Assembly (NCBI GenBank): GCA_030533405.1
Contig: JAUNJF010000002.1
Coordinates: 73,339 to 137,338 of the forward strand
Length of the DNA: 64,000 nucleotides
From: Eubacteriales bacterium
GTDB lineage: Bacteria > Bacillota > Clostridia > Lachnospirales > Lachnospiraceae
Reading direction: 5' to 3'
Every line of letters starts with the position of its first letter. The first letter of the stretch is position 1. Below the pieces are notes generated by a model that was not told the origin of the DNA, made no database searches, and saw only the letters and a list, made by a program, of their open reading frames with translations. Below are positions 10,899-18,806 of this stretch, one piece after another. A program made the position numbers and the translations under genes.

Positions 10899-11548
10899 GT
10901 TCTATCTCCTCCAAAAATCATGGATGCCCCATAGGAATATGCCTTTACCTGTTGTTTTCTGCCCTCAACATTTTGATTCAGTTTTCTTTTTTCTTCCATC
11001 ACCTTTCGAAAACTACAGCTGATATTATTGCACTGTGAACAATCATGGCAATCGCTCTGTTCCCGTATTGACGTATAATCGGCTCGAAACACCACGCTTT
11101 TTAAAGGTTTTAACATTCCTTTTTCCCAAACGACATCCACAGCATGTAATAATTCATCACATTCCGCAAGCTTTGTCATCTCATACTCTTCTAAAAAATG
11201 ATAGGTTGATAACCACACACCCTTTTTCTCAAACACAGTTTCATTCATATATGCATAAGCCTTTGATAACAACTCCATGGACAAACACTCCATACAATAG
11301 GAAATCGAAAGCTGTTCTCCATCCATGGTTAGCTCCTGCAGACTGTCATACCGTTTTCCAAGCGTGGCAACTCCTACAACGCCATCCGTTTCATACGATA
11401 TAGCTGTATCTACACACATCATTTCACATACAAAAAACAAAGTTGCCTGAATCAATTCTCTATCATTTCCCTCAAAATGATACCGTTTGATAAACGCATC
11501 CGTATTGATTTCATTATATGGTATTTTATATGTTTTTTTTACAATCAT
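10895..11548 (-). CDS. Putative vitamin B12-dependent methionine synthase activation-type protein
   Basis: A 217-residue soluble protein I recognise only tentatively. The body resembles the stand-alone MetH activation-domain proteins of Clostridia, which are thought to help reactivate cobalamin on methionine synthase. The C-terminal part has a cysteine cluster (CHDCSQCNNISCSFRK) that could hold a metal or Fe-S centre, followed by AYSYGASMIFGG. It is coupled by a four-base overlap to cobO, which supports a corrinoid role. The GTG three codons upstream lies inside the ribosome site AAAGGGTGA, so the ATG at 11548 is preferred. Without a search the family assignment is an inference. Confidence 0.5.
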   Translation of the reverse strand: MIVKKTYKIPYNEINTDAFIKRYHFEGNDRELIQATLFFVCEMMCVDTAISYETDGVVGVATLGKRYDSLQELTMDGEQLSISYCMECLSMELLSKAYAYMNETVFEKKGVWLSTYHFLEEYEMTKLAECDELLHAVDVVWEKGMLKPLKSVVFRADYTSIREQSDCHDCSQCNNISCSFRKVMEEKRKLNQNVEGRKQQVKAYSYGASMIFGGDRT

Positions 11549-11593
11549 GTTTATCACCCTTTACAATATTAAGCAATCGTTCCTTTGAAAACT

Positions 11594-11622
11594 ATCATAG
11601 CCCACCTTTCCTTTTTGTTCAA
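11594..11622 (-). promoter_or_regulatory. Promoter for the corrinoid pair
   Basis: The minus strand shows TTGAAC, 17 bp, TATGAT, about 45 bp before the ATG at 11548. I see no cobalamin riboswitch in the short leader. Confidence 0.6.
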
Positions 11623-11641
11623 GAAAAAATCAGCTTTTTTC

Positions 11642-11670
11642 TTGACCTGCCAACCAAAAAATACTACTAT
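11642..11670 (+). promoter_or_regulatory. Promoter for lysA-plsC-hydE-hydG
   Basis: TTGACC (11642-11647), 17 bp, TACTAT (11665-11670), about 88 bp before lysA and divergent from the corrinoid promoter. The leader is too short for a lysine riboswitch. Confidence 0.5.
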
Positions 11671-11757
11671 ATATATAGGTATGCTTATATACTTGTACGC
11701 TGTACATCTACTATATCTATTTCATTCGTTTAGATTGCAGCGGGAAAGGAAAATATT

Positions 11758-13017
11758 ATGAAAACACCATTTGTAACAAAAGAACAGATTACAGAGATTT
11801 GCAAACAATATCCAACGCCATTTCATTTATACGATGAAAAAGGCATCCGCGAAAATGCAAAAAAACTTCATCAGGCATTTTCATGGAACAAAGGATTTAA
11901 AGAATATTTTGCTGTAAAGGCAACTCCAAATCCAACCATCTTGAAAATTCTTCAGGAGGAAGGGTGTGGAACAGACTGCTCTTCTTACACAGAGCTTTTA
12001 ATGTCAGATAAATGTGGATTTTCCGGAAACGATATTATGTTTTCGTCAAATGATACCCCAGCAGAAGACTTTGCACTTGCAGCAAAGCTTGGAGCAACCA
12101 TCAACTTAGATGATATTACACATATTGATTTTGTAAAAGAGACATTAGGTGCGCTTCCAAAGCGAATGAGTTGTCGATACAACCCAGGTGGAAAATTTGC
12201 ACTTGGAACAACGATTATGGACAATCCTGGCGATGCCAAATACGGTATGACACGTCCACAAATCGTGGAAGCTTACAAACAGATGAAAACATTGGGCGTA
12301 GAAGAATTCGGTATGCACGCATTTCTTGCAAGTAATACTGTAACCAATGAATACTATCCAACCCTTGCAAAGATTTTGTTTGAGGTTGCCGTTGAGATCA
12401 AGAACGAAACTGGCATTGCACTTTCCTTCATCAACTTATCTGGTGGTGTTGGAATTCCATACACTCCAGACAAAGAGCCAAACGATATCCTTGCCATCGG
12501 CGAAGGCGTTCGCAAAGCATACGAAGAAGTTTTGGTACCAGCTGGAATGGGCGATGTTGCAATCTACACAGAGCTTGGTCGTTTTATGTTAGCTCCATAT
12601 GGTCACCTTGTTACAAAGGCAATCCATGCGAAGCATACACACAAAGAATACATTGGTGTAGATGCCTGTGCCGTGAACTTAATGCGTCCAGCCATGTATG
12701 GTGCATATCATCATATTACTGTTATGGGCAAAGAAAATGCTGCCTGCGACCAGACGTATGATGTCACTGGTTCTCTTTGTGAAAATAATGACAAATTTGC
12801 AATTGACCGTAAGTTACCAAAAATTGATATAGGCGACATTCTTGTCATTCACGATACAGGTGCTCACGGATTTGCAATGGGATATAACTACAATGGTAAA
12901 TTAAAATCAGCAGAGATTCTTCTTTGCGAAGACGGTTCTACCAAAATGATTCGTCGTGCAGAGACACCAGAGGATTATTTTGCAACACTTGATAACTATT
13001 GGAATATTGAATTATAG
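11758..13017 (+). CDS. lysA: Diaminopimelate decarboxylase LysA
   Basis: PLP enzyme that decarboxylates meso-diaminopimelate to lysine. It is an alanine-racemase-like TIM barrel with the PLP lysine in YFAVKATPNP near residue 52. The glycine-rich phosphate site is INLSGGVGIP and the ETGIALSFINLSG stretch precedes it. The C-terminal beta domain carries ELGRFMLAP and CENNDKFA, where the active-site cysteine of the other subunit sits, and IHDTGAHGFAMG near the end. At 419 residues it is complete. GGAAAGGA lies upstream. It is the first gene of a plus-strand run of four with short or overlapping junctions, though functional links to the following genes are not evident. Confidence 0.93.
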   Translation: MKTPFVTKEQITEICKQYPTPFHLYDEKGIRENAKKLHQAFSWNKGFKEYFAVKATPNPTILKILQEEGCGTDCSSYTELLMSDKCGFSGNDIMFSSNDTPAEDFALAAKLGATINLDDITHIDFVKETLGALPKRMSCRYNPGGKFALGTTIMDNPGDAKYGMTRPQIVEAYKQMKTLGVEEFGMHAFLASNTVTNEYYPTLAKILFEVAVEIKNETGIALSFINLSGGVGIPYTPDKEPNDILAIGEGVRKAYEEVLVPAGMGDVAIYTELGRFMLAPYGHLVTKAIHAKHTHKEYIGVDACAVNLMRPAMYGAYHHITVMGKENAACDQTYDVTGSLCENNDKFAIDRKLPKIDIGDILVIHDTGAHGFAMGYNYNGKLKSAEILLCEDGSTKMIRRAETPEDYFATLDNYWNIEL

Positions 13018-13030
13018 GGGGATATCATAG

Positions 13031-13753
13031 ATGGCAAAACGCTTAACCATGATGTTACTACGCAACTTTTTCTATGTACCAATCATACTCATTCGCTTAT
13101 TATGGTATGCAAAATCCGACAAAATAAGCGAAGAAAAGAAGTATTCTCTTATTCGCCTAATCGGTAATCGAGGATGCCTCAAAGGAAATGTTACTGTTCA
13201 TGGCTACGGCTTTGATAATCTACCAAAAGAATCGGGATACATTATGTTTCCAAATCACCAGGGACTTTTCGATGTCATGGGGCTGGTACATCTTAACCCC
13301 ACTCCATTTGGTGTTGTAATCAAAAAAGAAGCCTATAAGGTGCCACTTCTCCGTCAGCTTGTTCAGACAATGGGCGGACTCTTTATCGACAGAGATGATG
13401 TAAAACAGGGCTTACAGATTATTAACGAAATGGCAAGTCAGGTAAAAGCAGGACGTAATTTTTTGATTTTTCCAGAAGGAACACGCTCTAAAAATGGTAA
13501 CAAATTAGGAGAGTTCAAAGGTGGCAGTTTCAAGGCTGCAACCAAGGCAAAATGTCCAATTGTACCAATTGCTATCATTGATTCATACCTGCCATTTGAC
13601 CAGAACACAACCAATCAGGTAGATGTTCAGATTCATATTCTTCCACCAATCATGTACGAAGAATATAAACCAATGAAAACAAATGAAATTGCAGATTACG
13701 TAAAAGAAAAAATCCAAAAGGTAATTACTGAAAATGAACACAATTTTAACTGA
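13031..13753 (+). CDS. plsC: 1-acyl-sn-glycerol-3-phosphate acyltransferase (PlsC type)
   Basis: Acylates lysophosphatidic acid to phosphatidic acid at the membrane. The HX4D-type catalytic motif appears as NHQGLFD near residue 77. The acceptor-binding motif FPEGTRSKNG is near 151, and an amphipathic, hydrophobic N-terminus (FFYVPIILIRLLWY) anchors it. The length of 240 is usual for the family. GGGGGAT precedes the ATG, 13 bp after lysA. Its last 20 bases overlap the start of hydE. Confidence 0.9.
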   Translation: MAKRLTMMLLRNFFYVPIILIRLLWYAKSDKISEEKKYSLIRLIGNRGCLKGNVTVHGYGFDNLPKESGYIMFPNHQGLFDVMGLVHLNPTPFGVVIKKEAYKVPLLRQLVQTMGGLFIDRDDVKQGLQIINEMASQVKAGRNFLIFPEGTRSKNGNKLGEFKGGSFKAATKAKCPIVPIAIIDSYLPFDQNTTNQVDVQIHILPPIMYEEYKPMKTNEIADYVKEKIQKVITENEHNFN

Positions 13754-14801
13754 TTCTAATTTCATATACTATCACAAGAGGCTCCTAAATCAGGAGCCTC
13801 TTGCTAAAGATGCCTTTATTTTTTTGTTAGCACATAATTCACCTGAGATGCGTTCGTACCTTGCCAAAAGTGCAGACATCGTCCGACGCAAATATTATAG
13901 AAATTCCATTTATATTCGTGGCTTAATCGAATTCTCTAATTACTGCAAAAATGATTGCTATTATTGTGGTATTCGAAAAAGTAATTTACAAGCAAAGCGT
14001 TATCGGCTATCCAAACAAGACATCCTTCGTTGTTGCAAAACAGGATATGCGCTAGGATTTCGTACCTTTGTGTTACAAAGCGGCGAAGACCCCTATTACG
14101 ATGATGAACGCATGTGTGATATCATCTTTAACATTCACAAGCAACATCCTGATTGTGCCATCACGCTGTCTCTTGGAGAACGCCCCTATGAAAGCTATAA
14201 AAAGCTCTTTGTTGCCGGTGCAACGAGATATTTGCTTCGACATGAGACGGCCAACATTACACACTATCAGACACTTCACCCGGATACCATGTCATTCTCA
14301 AACCGGATGAAGTGCCTTGCACAACTCAAGGAAATTGGCTATCAGGTTGGTTGCGGTTTTATGGTTGGTTCACCTAATCAGACATTAGAAACCCTGGCAG
14401 AGGATTTACTATTTATACAGGAGTTTCAGCCACATATGGTTGGAATTGGACCATTTATTTCTCACCAGAACACACCTTTTGCCAACAAAAAAAATGGCAC
14501 ACTTGAGGATACACTTTTATTACTGAGTATCCTTCGTCTAATGCAACCGACATTGCTGTTACCAGCAACAACAGCGCTTGGCACCATTGCTCCAAACGGC
14601 CGCAAGCAGGGCATTTTAGCTGGCGCAAATGTCATCATGCCAAATCTGTCTCCAACAGAAGCTTGTAAAAATTACACGCTCTATGATAACAAGCTATATA
14701 GTGGTGATGAATCCGCTACGGAAATTTCAAAGCTTCAACAGCACATGCAGGACATCGGCTACCAGATTGTTGTTGACCGTGGAGATAGTCCAAATGTATA
14801 A
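13734..14801 (+). CDS. hydE: [FeFe]-hydrogenase H-cluster maturase HydE (radical SAM)
   Basis: Radical SAM enzyme that works with HydG and HydF to build the 2Fe subcluster of [FeFe]-hydrogenase. The radical SAM cysteine motif is CKNDCYYCG near residue 64 (CX3CX2C). Other family marks are YIRGLIEFSNYC, LQSGEDPYY and the GIGPFISHQNTPF loop. It is 355 residues. It overlaps plsC by 20 bp and is followed 15 bp later by hydG, so it is probably part of one transcript. BioB and PylB share the fold, but the hydG neighbour decides in favour of HydE. Confidence 0.93.
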   Translation: MNTILTDSNFIYYHKRLLNQEPLAKDAFIFLLAHNSPEMRSYLAKSADIVRRKYYRNSIYIRGLIEFSNYCKNDCYYCGIRKSNLQAKRYRLSKQDILRCCKTGYALGFRTFVLQSGEDPYYDDERMCDIIFNIHKQHPDCAITLSLGERPYESYKKLFVAGATRYLLRHETANITHYQTLHPDTMSFSNRMKCLAQLKEIGYQVGCGFMVGSPNQTLETLAEDLLFIQEFQPHMVGIGPFISHQNTPFANKKNGTLEDTLLLLSILRLMQPTLLLPATTALGTIAPNGRKQGILAGANVIMPNLSPTEACKNYTLYDNKLYSGDESATEISKLQQHMQDIGYQIVVDRGDSPNV

Positions 14802-14816
14802 ATTCAAGGAGGAAGT

Positions 14817-16235
14817 ATGTATAATCCAGTATCAACAAAAGCAGAAGAATTTATTGACCATCAGGAAATATTAGATACGCTATCCTTTAGCGATTCAAAG
14901 AAAAATGACAGAGCTTATATTTTAGAAATTCTTGAAAAAGCAAAGCTGCGCAAGGGACTTTCACACCGCGAAGCATCTGTTTTGCTCGCTTGCGAAGAGG
15001 ATGATTTAAATCAGGAAATCTATTCTTTAGCAGAACAAATCAAAAAAGACTTTTACGGAAATCGTATTGTAATGTTCGCGCCTCTTTACCTTTCAAACTA
15101 TTGCGTAAATGGATGTGTTTACTGCCCATATCATGCAACAAACAAACATATTCCAAGAAAGAAGTTAACACAGGAGGAAATCCGAAAAGAAGTCATCGCA
15201 CTTCAGGATATGGGGCACAAACGCCTTGCAATCGAAGCAGGAGAAGATCCTGTCAACAATCCAATCGAATACATATTGGAATGTATTCAAACCATTTATT
15301 CTGTTCACCACAAAAATGGGGACATTCGTCGTGTCAATGTTAACATTGCAGCAACGACAGTTGAAAACTACAGAAAACTAAGAGACGCTGGCATTGGAAC
15401 CTATATCTTATTTCAGGAAACCTATCATAAAGAAAGCTACGAAGCATTGCACCCAACGGGACCAAAACACGACTATGCATACCATACAGAAGCCATGGAT
15501 CGCGCAATGGAAGGCGGCATCGACGATGTTGGTCTTGGTGTATTGTTCGGTTTAGAGCGCTACCGCTATGAATTTGCGGGTCTCTTGATGCATGCAGAAC
15601 ATTTAGAAGCTGTACACGGTGTTGGTCCACATACCATTAGTGTCCCTCGTATCAAACGCGCAGACGACATCAATCCAGATGATTTCAGTAACGGCATTGA
15701 TGATAACACCTTTGCCAAAATTGTCGCATGTATCCGAATTGCTGTCCCATACACGGGAATGATTGTTTCAACCAGAGAAAGTAAGGCCTGTCGTGAACGT
15801 GTCTTACACCTTGGCATTTCCCAGATCAGTGGTGGCTCCAAAACCTCTGTCGGCGGATATTACGAACCGGAACCGGAAGATGAAAACTCATCTCAGTTCG
15901 ATGTTAGTGACAATCGTACACTTGATGAAGTGGTCCGTTGGCTCATGGAACTTGGTTATATTCCAAGTTTTTGTACAGCATGCTATCGCGAAGGACGTAC
16001 TGGTGACCGCTTTATGAGCCTTTGTAAATCGGGACAAATTCAAAATTGTTGTCTGCCAAATGCCCTTATGACCTTAAAGGAATACTTAGAAGATTACGCA
16101 AGCCCTGAAACTGCTGTACTTGGCAACAAAATGATTACGCAGGAACTGCCAAATATCACCAATCCAGTAGTAAAAGAAAAGGCAGTTAATCAATTAACTG
16201 CCATTCATCAGGGAAAACGAGATTTTCGTTTTTAA
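14817..16235 (+). CDS. hydG: [FeFe]-hydrogenase H-cluster maturase HydG (radical SAM)
   Basis: Cleaves tyrosine to p-cresol, CO and cyanide to make an Fe(CO)2(CN) synthon for the H-cluster. The N-terminal radical SAM motif is CVNGCVYCPYH. The auxiliary cluster at the C-terminus is CTACYREGRTGDRFM followed by the IQNCC cysteines, the hallmark that separates HydG from ThiH. Its 472 residues are normal, with AAGGAGG upstream. Its stop directly abuts the stop of the converging GH25 gene. A weak 7-bp hairpin with a T-run (16214-16233) lies inside its last codons and may be the only terminator. HydF is not in the window. Confidence 0.96.
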   Translation: MYNPVSTKAEEFIDHQEILDTLSFSDSKKNDRAYILEILEKAKLRKGLSHREASVLLACEEDDLNQEIYSLAEQIKKDFYGNRIVMFAPLYLSNYCVNGCVYCPYHATNKHIPRKKLTQEEIRKEVIALQDMGHKRLAIEAGEDPVNNPIEYILECIQTIYSVHHKNGDIRRVNVNIAATTVENYRKLRDAGIGTYILFQETYHKESYEALHPTGPKHDYAYHTEAMDRAMEGGIDDVGLGVLFGLERYRYEFAGLLMHAEHLEAVHGVGPHTISVPRIKRADDINPDDFSNGIDDNTFAKIVACIRIAVPYTGMIVSTRESKACRERVLHLGISQISGGSKTSVGGYYEPEPEDENSSQFDVSDNRTLDEVVRWLMELGYIPSFCTACYREGRTGDRFMSLCKSGQIQNCCLPNALMTLKEYLEDYASPETAVLGNKMITQELPNITNPVVKEKAVNQLTAIHQGKRDFRF

Positions 16236-17159
16236 CTATTCAATTTCTTTCATTTGTAAATTCAAATCTACAGGACCAGAAATACCTGGAATCTCACCAC
16301 TTTCTGTGTACTGCCAAATATTGAACTCATATGGCCAATCTGGTTCGTCCGCATATTGTGCATACCAGATTGGATATTGATAAACAGACTCAATATCGAC
16401 ATACAAAGAATAATACGTACGATATGTGTACATCATCGGTGTATAACCAGCATTTCGAATGGTCTCTAAAAATCCAAGGGCAGCCTGTGTGTGCTGCTCT
16501 TTTGACATATCATTTGTTCTTGCATCCTCAACCATCGGATCCTCTCGATCTAACACAATCGGATACGATAAATGATAATCTGCAATTCGACTCAATACAA
16601 AATTAGCTTCTTCCACGCCCTCTTCATAGCTTGTTGCCTGAGAATAGAAATACACTCCAACTGGCACACCATTTGCCGTAGCATCCTCTATATTCGTTGA
16701 AAAATATCCATCCTCAACCAATCCACCTTTTGCACCATATCCTCTATACCCAACACGAATCATAGCAAAATCAACCGCTTTCGATGTACGTTCCCAATCA
16801 ATGAATCCTTGGTGTTCCGAAACATCAACACCCACCTTACTGGAAAACCCATCTTCTGTCACATATCGTTTCACATTGGAATCCGTCTCCAAATTCGAAA
16901 AATCCCAACTATGTCGGCTAATATTCGGACTAATCTTAATTTTTTGCACCTCACCAAACTTATCTGTTACGATAATATAACTGGCGTGTAAAAAACGTTC
17001 ATAATTATCATTACTCAATGCTTCCATACTGTCATTATGATACCCCGGCAAAAGCGATGTACTCATCGAAAACGCTTTTCCCATTCCATAATAATCCTTC
17101 TGACAGCCTGTTAGAAGCATACATATCAAAAACACACTTAGTGTCACTACTTTTTTCAT
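16236..17159 (-). CDS. Lipoprotein with GH25 muramidase domain
   Basis: Predicted surface lipoprotein that cleaves peptidoglycan. The signal sequence ends in the lipobox LLTGCQ (Cys near residue 19). A linker of about 80 residues follows. The GH25 lysozyme domain begins GVDVSEHQGFIDW near residue 110 and contains MIRVGYRGYG, GVYFYSQA and the acidic pair in IVLDREDP. It ends with the FNIWQYTESG strand common to Cpl1-type enzymes. The length of 307 fits one catalytic domain with no visible choline or SH3 repeats. GAGGAG precedes the ATG. It converges on hydG with no bases between the stop codons. Confidence 0.9.
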   Translation of the reverse strand: MKKVVTLSVFLICMLLTGCQKDYYGMGKAFSMSTSLLPGYHNDSMEALSNDNYERFLHASYIIVTDKFGEVQKIKISPNISRHSWDFSNLETDSNVKRYVTEDGFSSKVGVDVSEHQGFIDWERTSKAVDFAMIRVGYRGYGAKGGLVEDGYFSTNIEDATANGVPVGVYFYSQATSYEEGVEEANFVLSRIADYHLSYPIVLDREDPMVEDARTNDMSKEQHTQAALGFLETIRNAGYTPMMYTYRTYYSLYVDIESVYQYPIWYAQYADEPDWPYEFNIWQYTESGEIPGISGPVDLNLQMKEIE

Positions 17160-17209
17160 TCGTTTCGCTCCTCATTCCATCATCTGACTTCTTTCGTTAC
17201 ACATTCGAT

Positions 17210-17238
17210 ATTATACAATATAATCAGAATCACTTCAA
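17210..17238 (-). promoter_or_regulatory. Promoter for the GH25 lipoprotein
   Basis: The minus strand shows TTGAAG, 17 bp, TATAAT, about 50 bp before the ATG. Confidence 0.7.
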
Positions 17239-17313
17239 CGAAATTTCTATGTAAAAATTCTTAAAAAAATCTTTCAGTCTCTCTTTTTTTGTTTCTTTTT
17301 ACCAATTTTTTGA

Positions 17314-17342
17314 TTGACTTCCCCCCTTAAGAATGATAAAAT
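17314..17342 (+). promoter_or_regulatory. Promoter for the cold-shock protein gene
   Basis: TTGACT (17314-17319), 17 bp containing a C6 run, TAAAAT (17337-17342). It lies only about 32 bp before the ATG, so the long cold-shock leader known from Escherichia coli cspA is absent. Confidence 0.75.
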
Positions 17343-17374
17343 TACTAAGTATTCATATAAGGAGGTACTTTTTC

Positions 17375-17581
17375 ATGAACAAAGGTACAGTAAAATGGTT
17401 CAATTCAACTAAGGGATTTGGTTTCATCACAAACAGTGAGACTGGTGAGGATGTATTCGTACATTTTTCTGGTATTGTTGCAGAGGGATTTAAGACTCTT
17501 GATGAAGGTCAGTCTGTAACATTTGACATTGAGCAGGGCGCTAAGGGTGCTCAGGCAGTTAACGTAACTGTTGAGGCTTAA
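17375..17581 (+). CDS. Cold-shock domain protein (CspA family)
   Basis: Single-stranded nucleic-acid-binding RNA chaperone of 68 residues. The two RNP motifs are present: KGFGFIT (RNP1) and DVFVHFS (RNP2), preceded by [10 protein letters not shown] and ending VTVEA. The open frame extends 14 codons upstream, but AAGGAGG at 17359-17365 fixes the start at 17375. It is monocistronic, with its own promoter and a strong terminator. Codon choice (many GAG and GGT codons) differs from neighbouring genes and suggests high expression. Confidence 0.96.
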   Translation: MNKGTVKWFNSTKGFGFITNSETGEDVFVHFSGIVAEGFKTLDEGQSVTFDIEQGAKGAQAVNVTVEA

Positions 17582-17620
17582 TTTCAATACCAGCTTTATA
17601 GATTGGTAAGTAATTGAACA

Positions 17621-17658
17621 AATAGGACCACTACTTTCGTAGCGGTCCTATTTTTTTT
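17621..17658 (+). terminator. Intrinsic terminator of the cold-shock gene
   Basis: A 14-bp stem (17621-17634 with 17639-17652, one A-C mismatch) with a 4-nt loop runs into T8. It lies 39 bp after the stop. Confidence 0.92.
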
Positions 17659-17661
17659 ACT

Positions 17662-18582
17662 TTATAATAAATATACAAAATATATTGCATAAAATGCCAA
17701 CATCATAATTCCCCATGTTCTTGCAAGTGTCTTCGTTCGAAATACTGCCAGCCACAATACAACACCAGTAAACACTGCAATTGCAGTATCAATTACAAAT
17801 CTTGCATCAAACAAAGTCGGAATAATCAAGGAAGACGATCCTACCACAAAAAGGATATTAAAGATATTGCTGCCTACAATATTACCAATCGCAATATCAG
17901 CATTTCCTCTTTTGGCAGCGATAACTGATGTCACCAGTTCTGGCAAAGAAGTACCAAGTGCCACAATGGTTAGTCCTATAAAACGCTCACTTATCCCAAA
18001 ATATCCGGCAAGCGCCCGTGCACTATCAACCGTAATCTTACTCCCCCATATTATCAAAACACCGCCAGCTACCGCAAGTAACAACAAAAGCCAACTACTT
18101 CTTTTCTCTTCCTGTTCATCACTCGCTCCCTTTTTCGCAAGAAAAAACAGATAAACCAAATATACCAAAAACAAGAGCCATAAAATAATTCCTTCTACTC
18201 TATCGACAAGTCCTCCTGTCATTCCCATTATCATTAAAACAATCGTAACGAAAATCATATACGGAATCTCAATAAAGAAGGTCGACTTTTGAATCGTTAA
18301 TGTTGCAATCAACGAAGATATTCCTAAAATAATCCATATATTTAAGATGTTGCTACCCACAATATTACCAATTGTAATTTCCGCATTTCCCTCCAATGCA
18401 GCCGTAATACTGACTGCTGCCTCTGGAAGGCTCGTTCCCATTGCGACAATCGTAAGACCGATTACAAGTTGGGGAATTCCATACTTTCGAGCAATTCCAG
18501 CCGTTGCATCCACGAACCAGTCTGCACCCTTCACAAGCATTCCAAATCCAAGCGCAAGTAATAACATTCGAACAACAATCAT
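17662..18582 (-). CDS. Calcium/sodium antiporter (CaCA family, YrbG-like)
   Basis: Inner-membrane cation/Ca2+ exchanger of 306 residues with about ten hydrophobic segments. The two inverted alpha-repeats are plain: GTSLPEAAVS followed by GNIVGSNI in the first half, and GTSLPELVTS followed by GNIVGSNI in the second. These carry the ion-binding Glu and Asn residues. The central loop is charged and short. The start codon overlaps the stop of a 42-residue membrane protein gene (ATGA), so its translation is probably coupled to that peptide. Ion preference (Ca2+ versus another cation) cannot be read from sequence alone. Confidence 0.92.
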   Translation of the reverse strand: MIVVRMLLLALGFGMLVKGADWFVDATAGIARKYGIPQLVIGLTIVAMGTSLPEAAVSITAALEGNAEITIGNIVGSNILNIWIILGISSLIATLTIQKSTFFIEIPYMIFVTIVLMIMGMTGGLVDRVEGIILWLLFLVYLVYLFFLAKKGASDEQEEKRSSWLLLLLAVAGGVLIIWGSKITVDSARALAGYFGISERFIGLTIVALGTSLPELVTSVIAAKRGNADIAIGNIVGSNIFNILFVVGSSSLIIPTLFDARFVIDTAIAVFTGVVLWLAVFRTKTLARTWGIMMLAFYAIYFVYLL

Positions 18583-18707
18583 ACGCTATCGCTCCGCTCC
18601 TTCTTCTGTTCTTGCTCATCCTCTTTGGTTCCACAATACTCCGCAATAAAGCATCCAACTGCAACACTTACAGCAAGAACCGCCATTGCAATCACTAATA
18701 TGTCCAT
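18579..18707 (-). CDS. Small single-pass membrane protein, 42 residues, coupled to the antiporter
   Basis: A short frame from ATG at 18707 to TGA at 18579, with GAGGAG eight bases upstream. The first 24 residues form one hydrophobic helix (DILVIAMAVLAVSVAVGCF), followed by a very charged tail (KEDEQEQKKERSD). The stop overlaps the antiporter ATG by four bases. The ribosome site, coupling and composition strongly suggest a genuine micro-protein, possibly a subunit or regulator of the exchanger. No family is recognised. Confidence 0.75.
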   Translation of the reverse strand: MDILVIAMAVLAVSVAVGCFIAEYCGTKEDEQEQKKERSDSV

Positions 18708-18730
18708 AGCTCACACTCCTCTGTGATTCC

Positions 18731-18759
18731 ATATTAGCATATGCAAAATAGGGCTACAA
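18731..18759 (-). promoter_or_regulatory. Candidate promoter for the micro-protein/antiporter pair
   Basis: The minus strand shows TTGTAG, 17 bp, TAATAT, about 24 bp before the small gene. Moderate match only. Confidence 0.45.
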
Positions 18760-18806
18760 CGATAGTCATATTTCATCTTTCGACAAAAAATACACTTTTT
18801 TTATTT

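Noticed and set aside
11558..11757. Lysine or cobalamin riboswitch in the lysA/corrinoid intergenic region
   Set aside because: The leaders are about 50 to 80 nt, too short for either aptamer, and no conserved core was recognised.
14073..15841. Antisense open frames inside hydE and hydG
   Set aside because: All are shadows of the conserved radical SAM genes.
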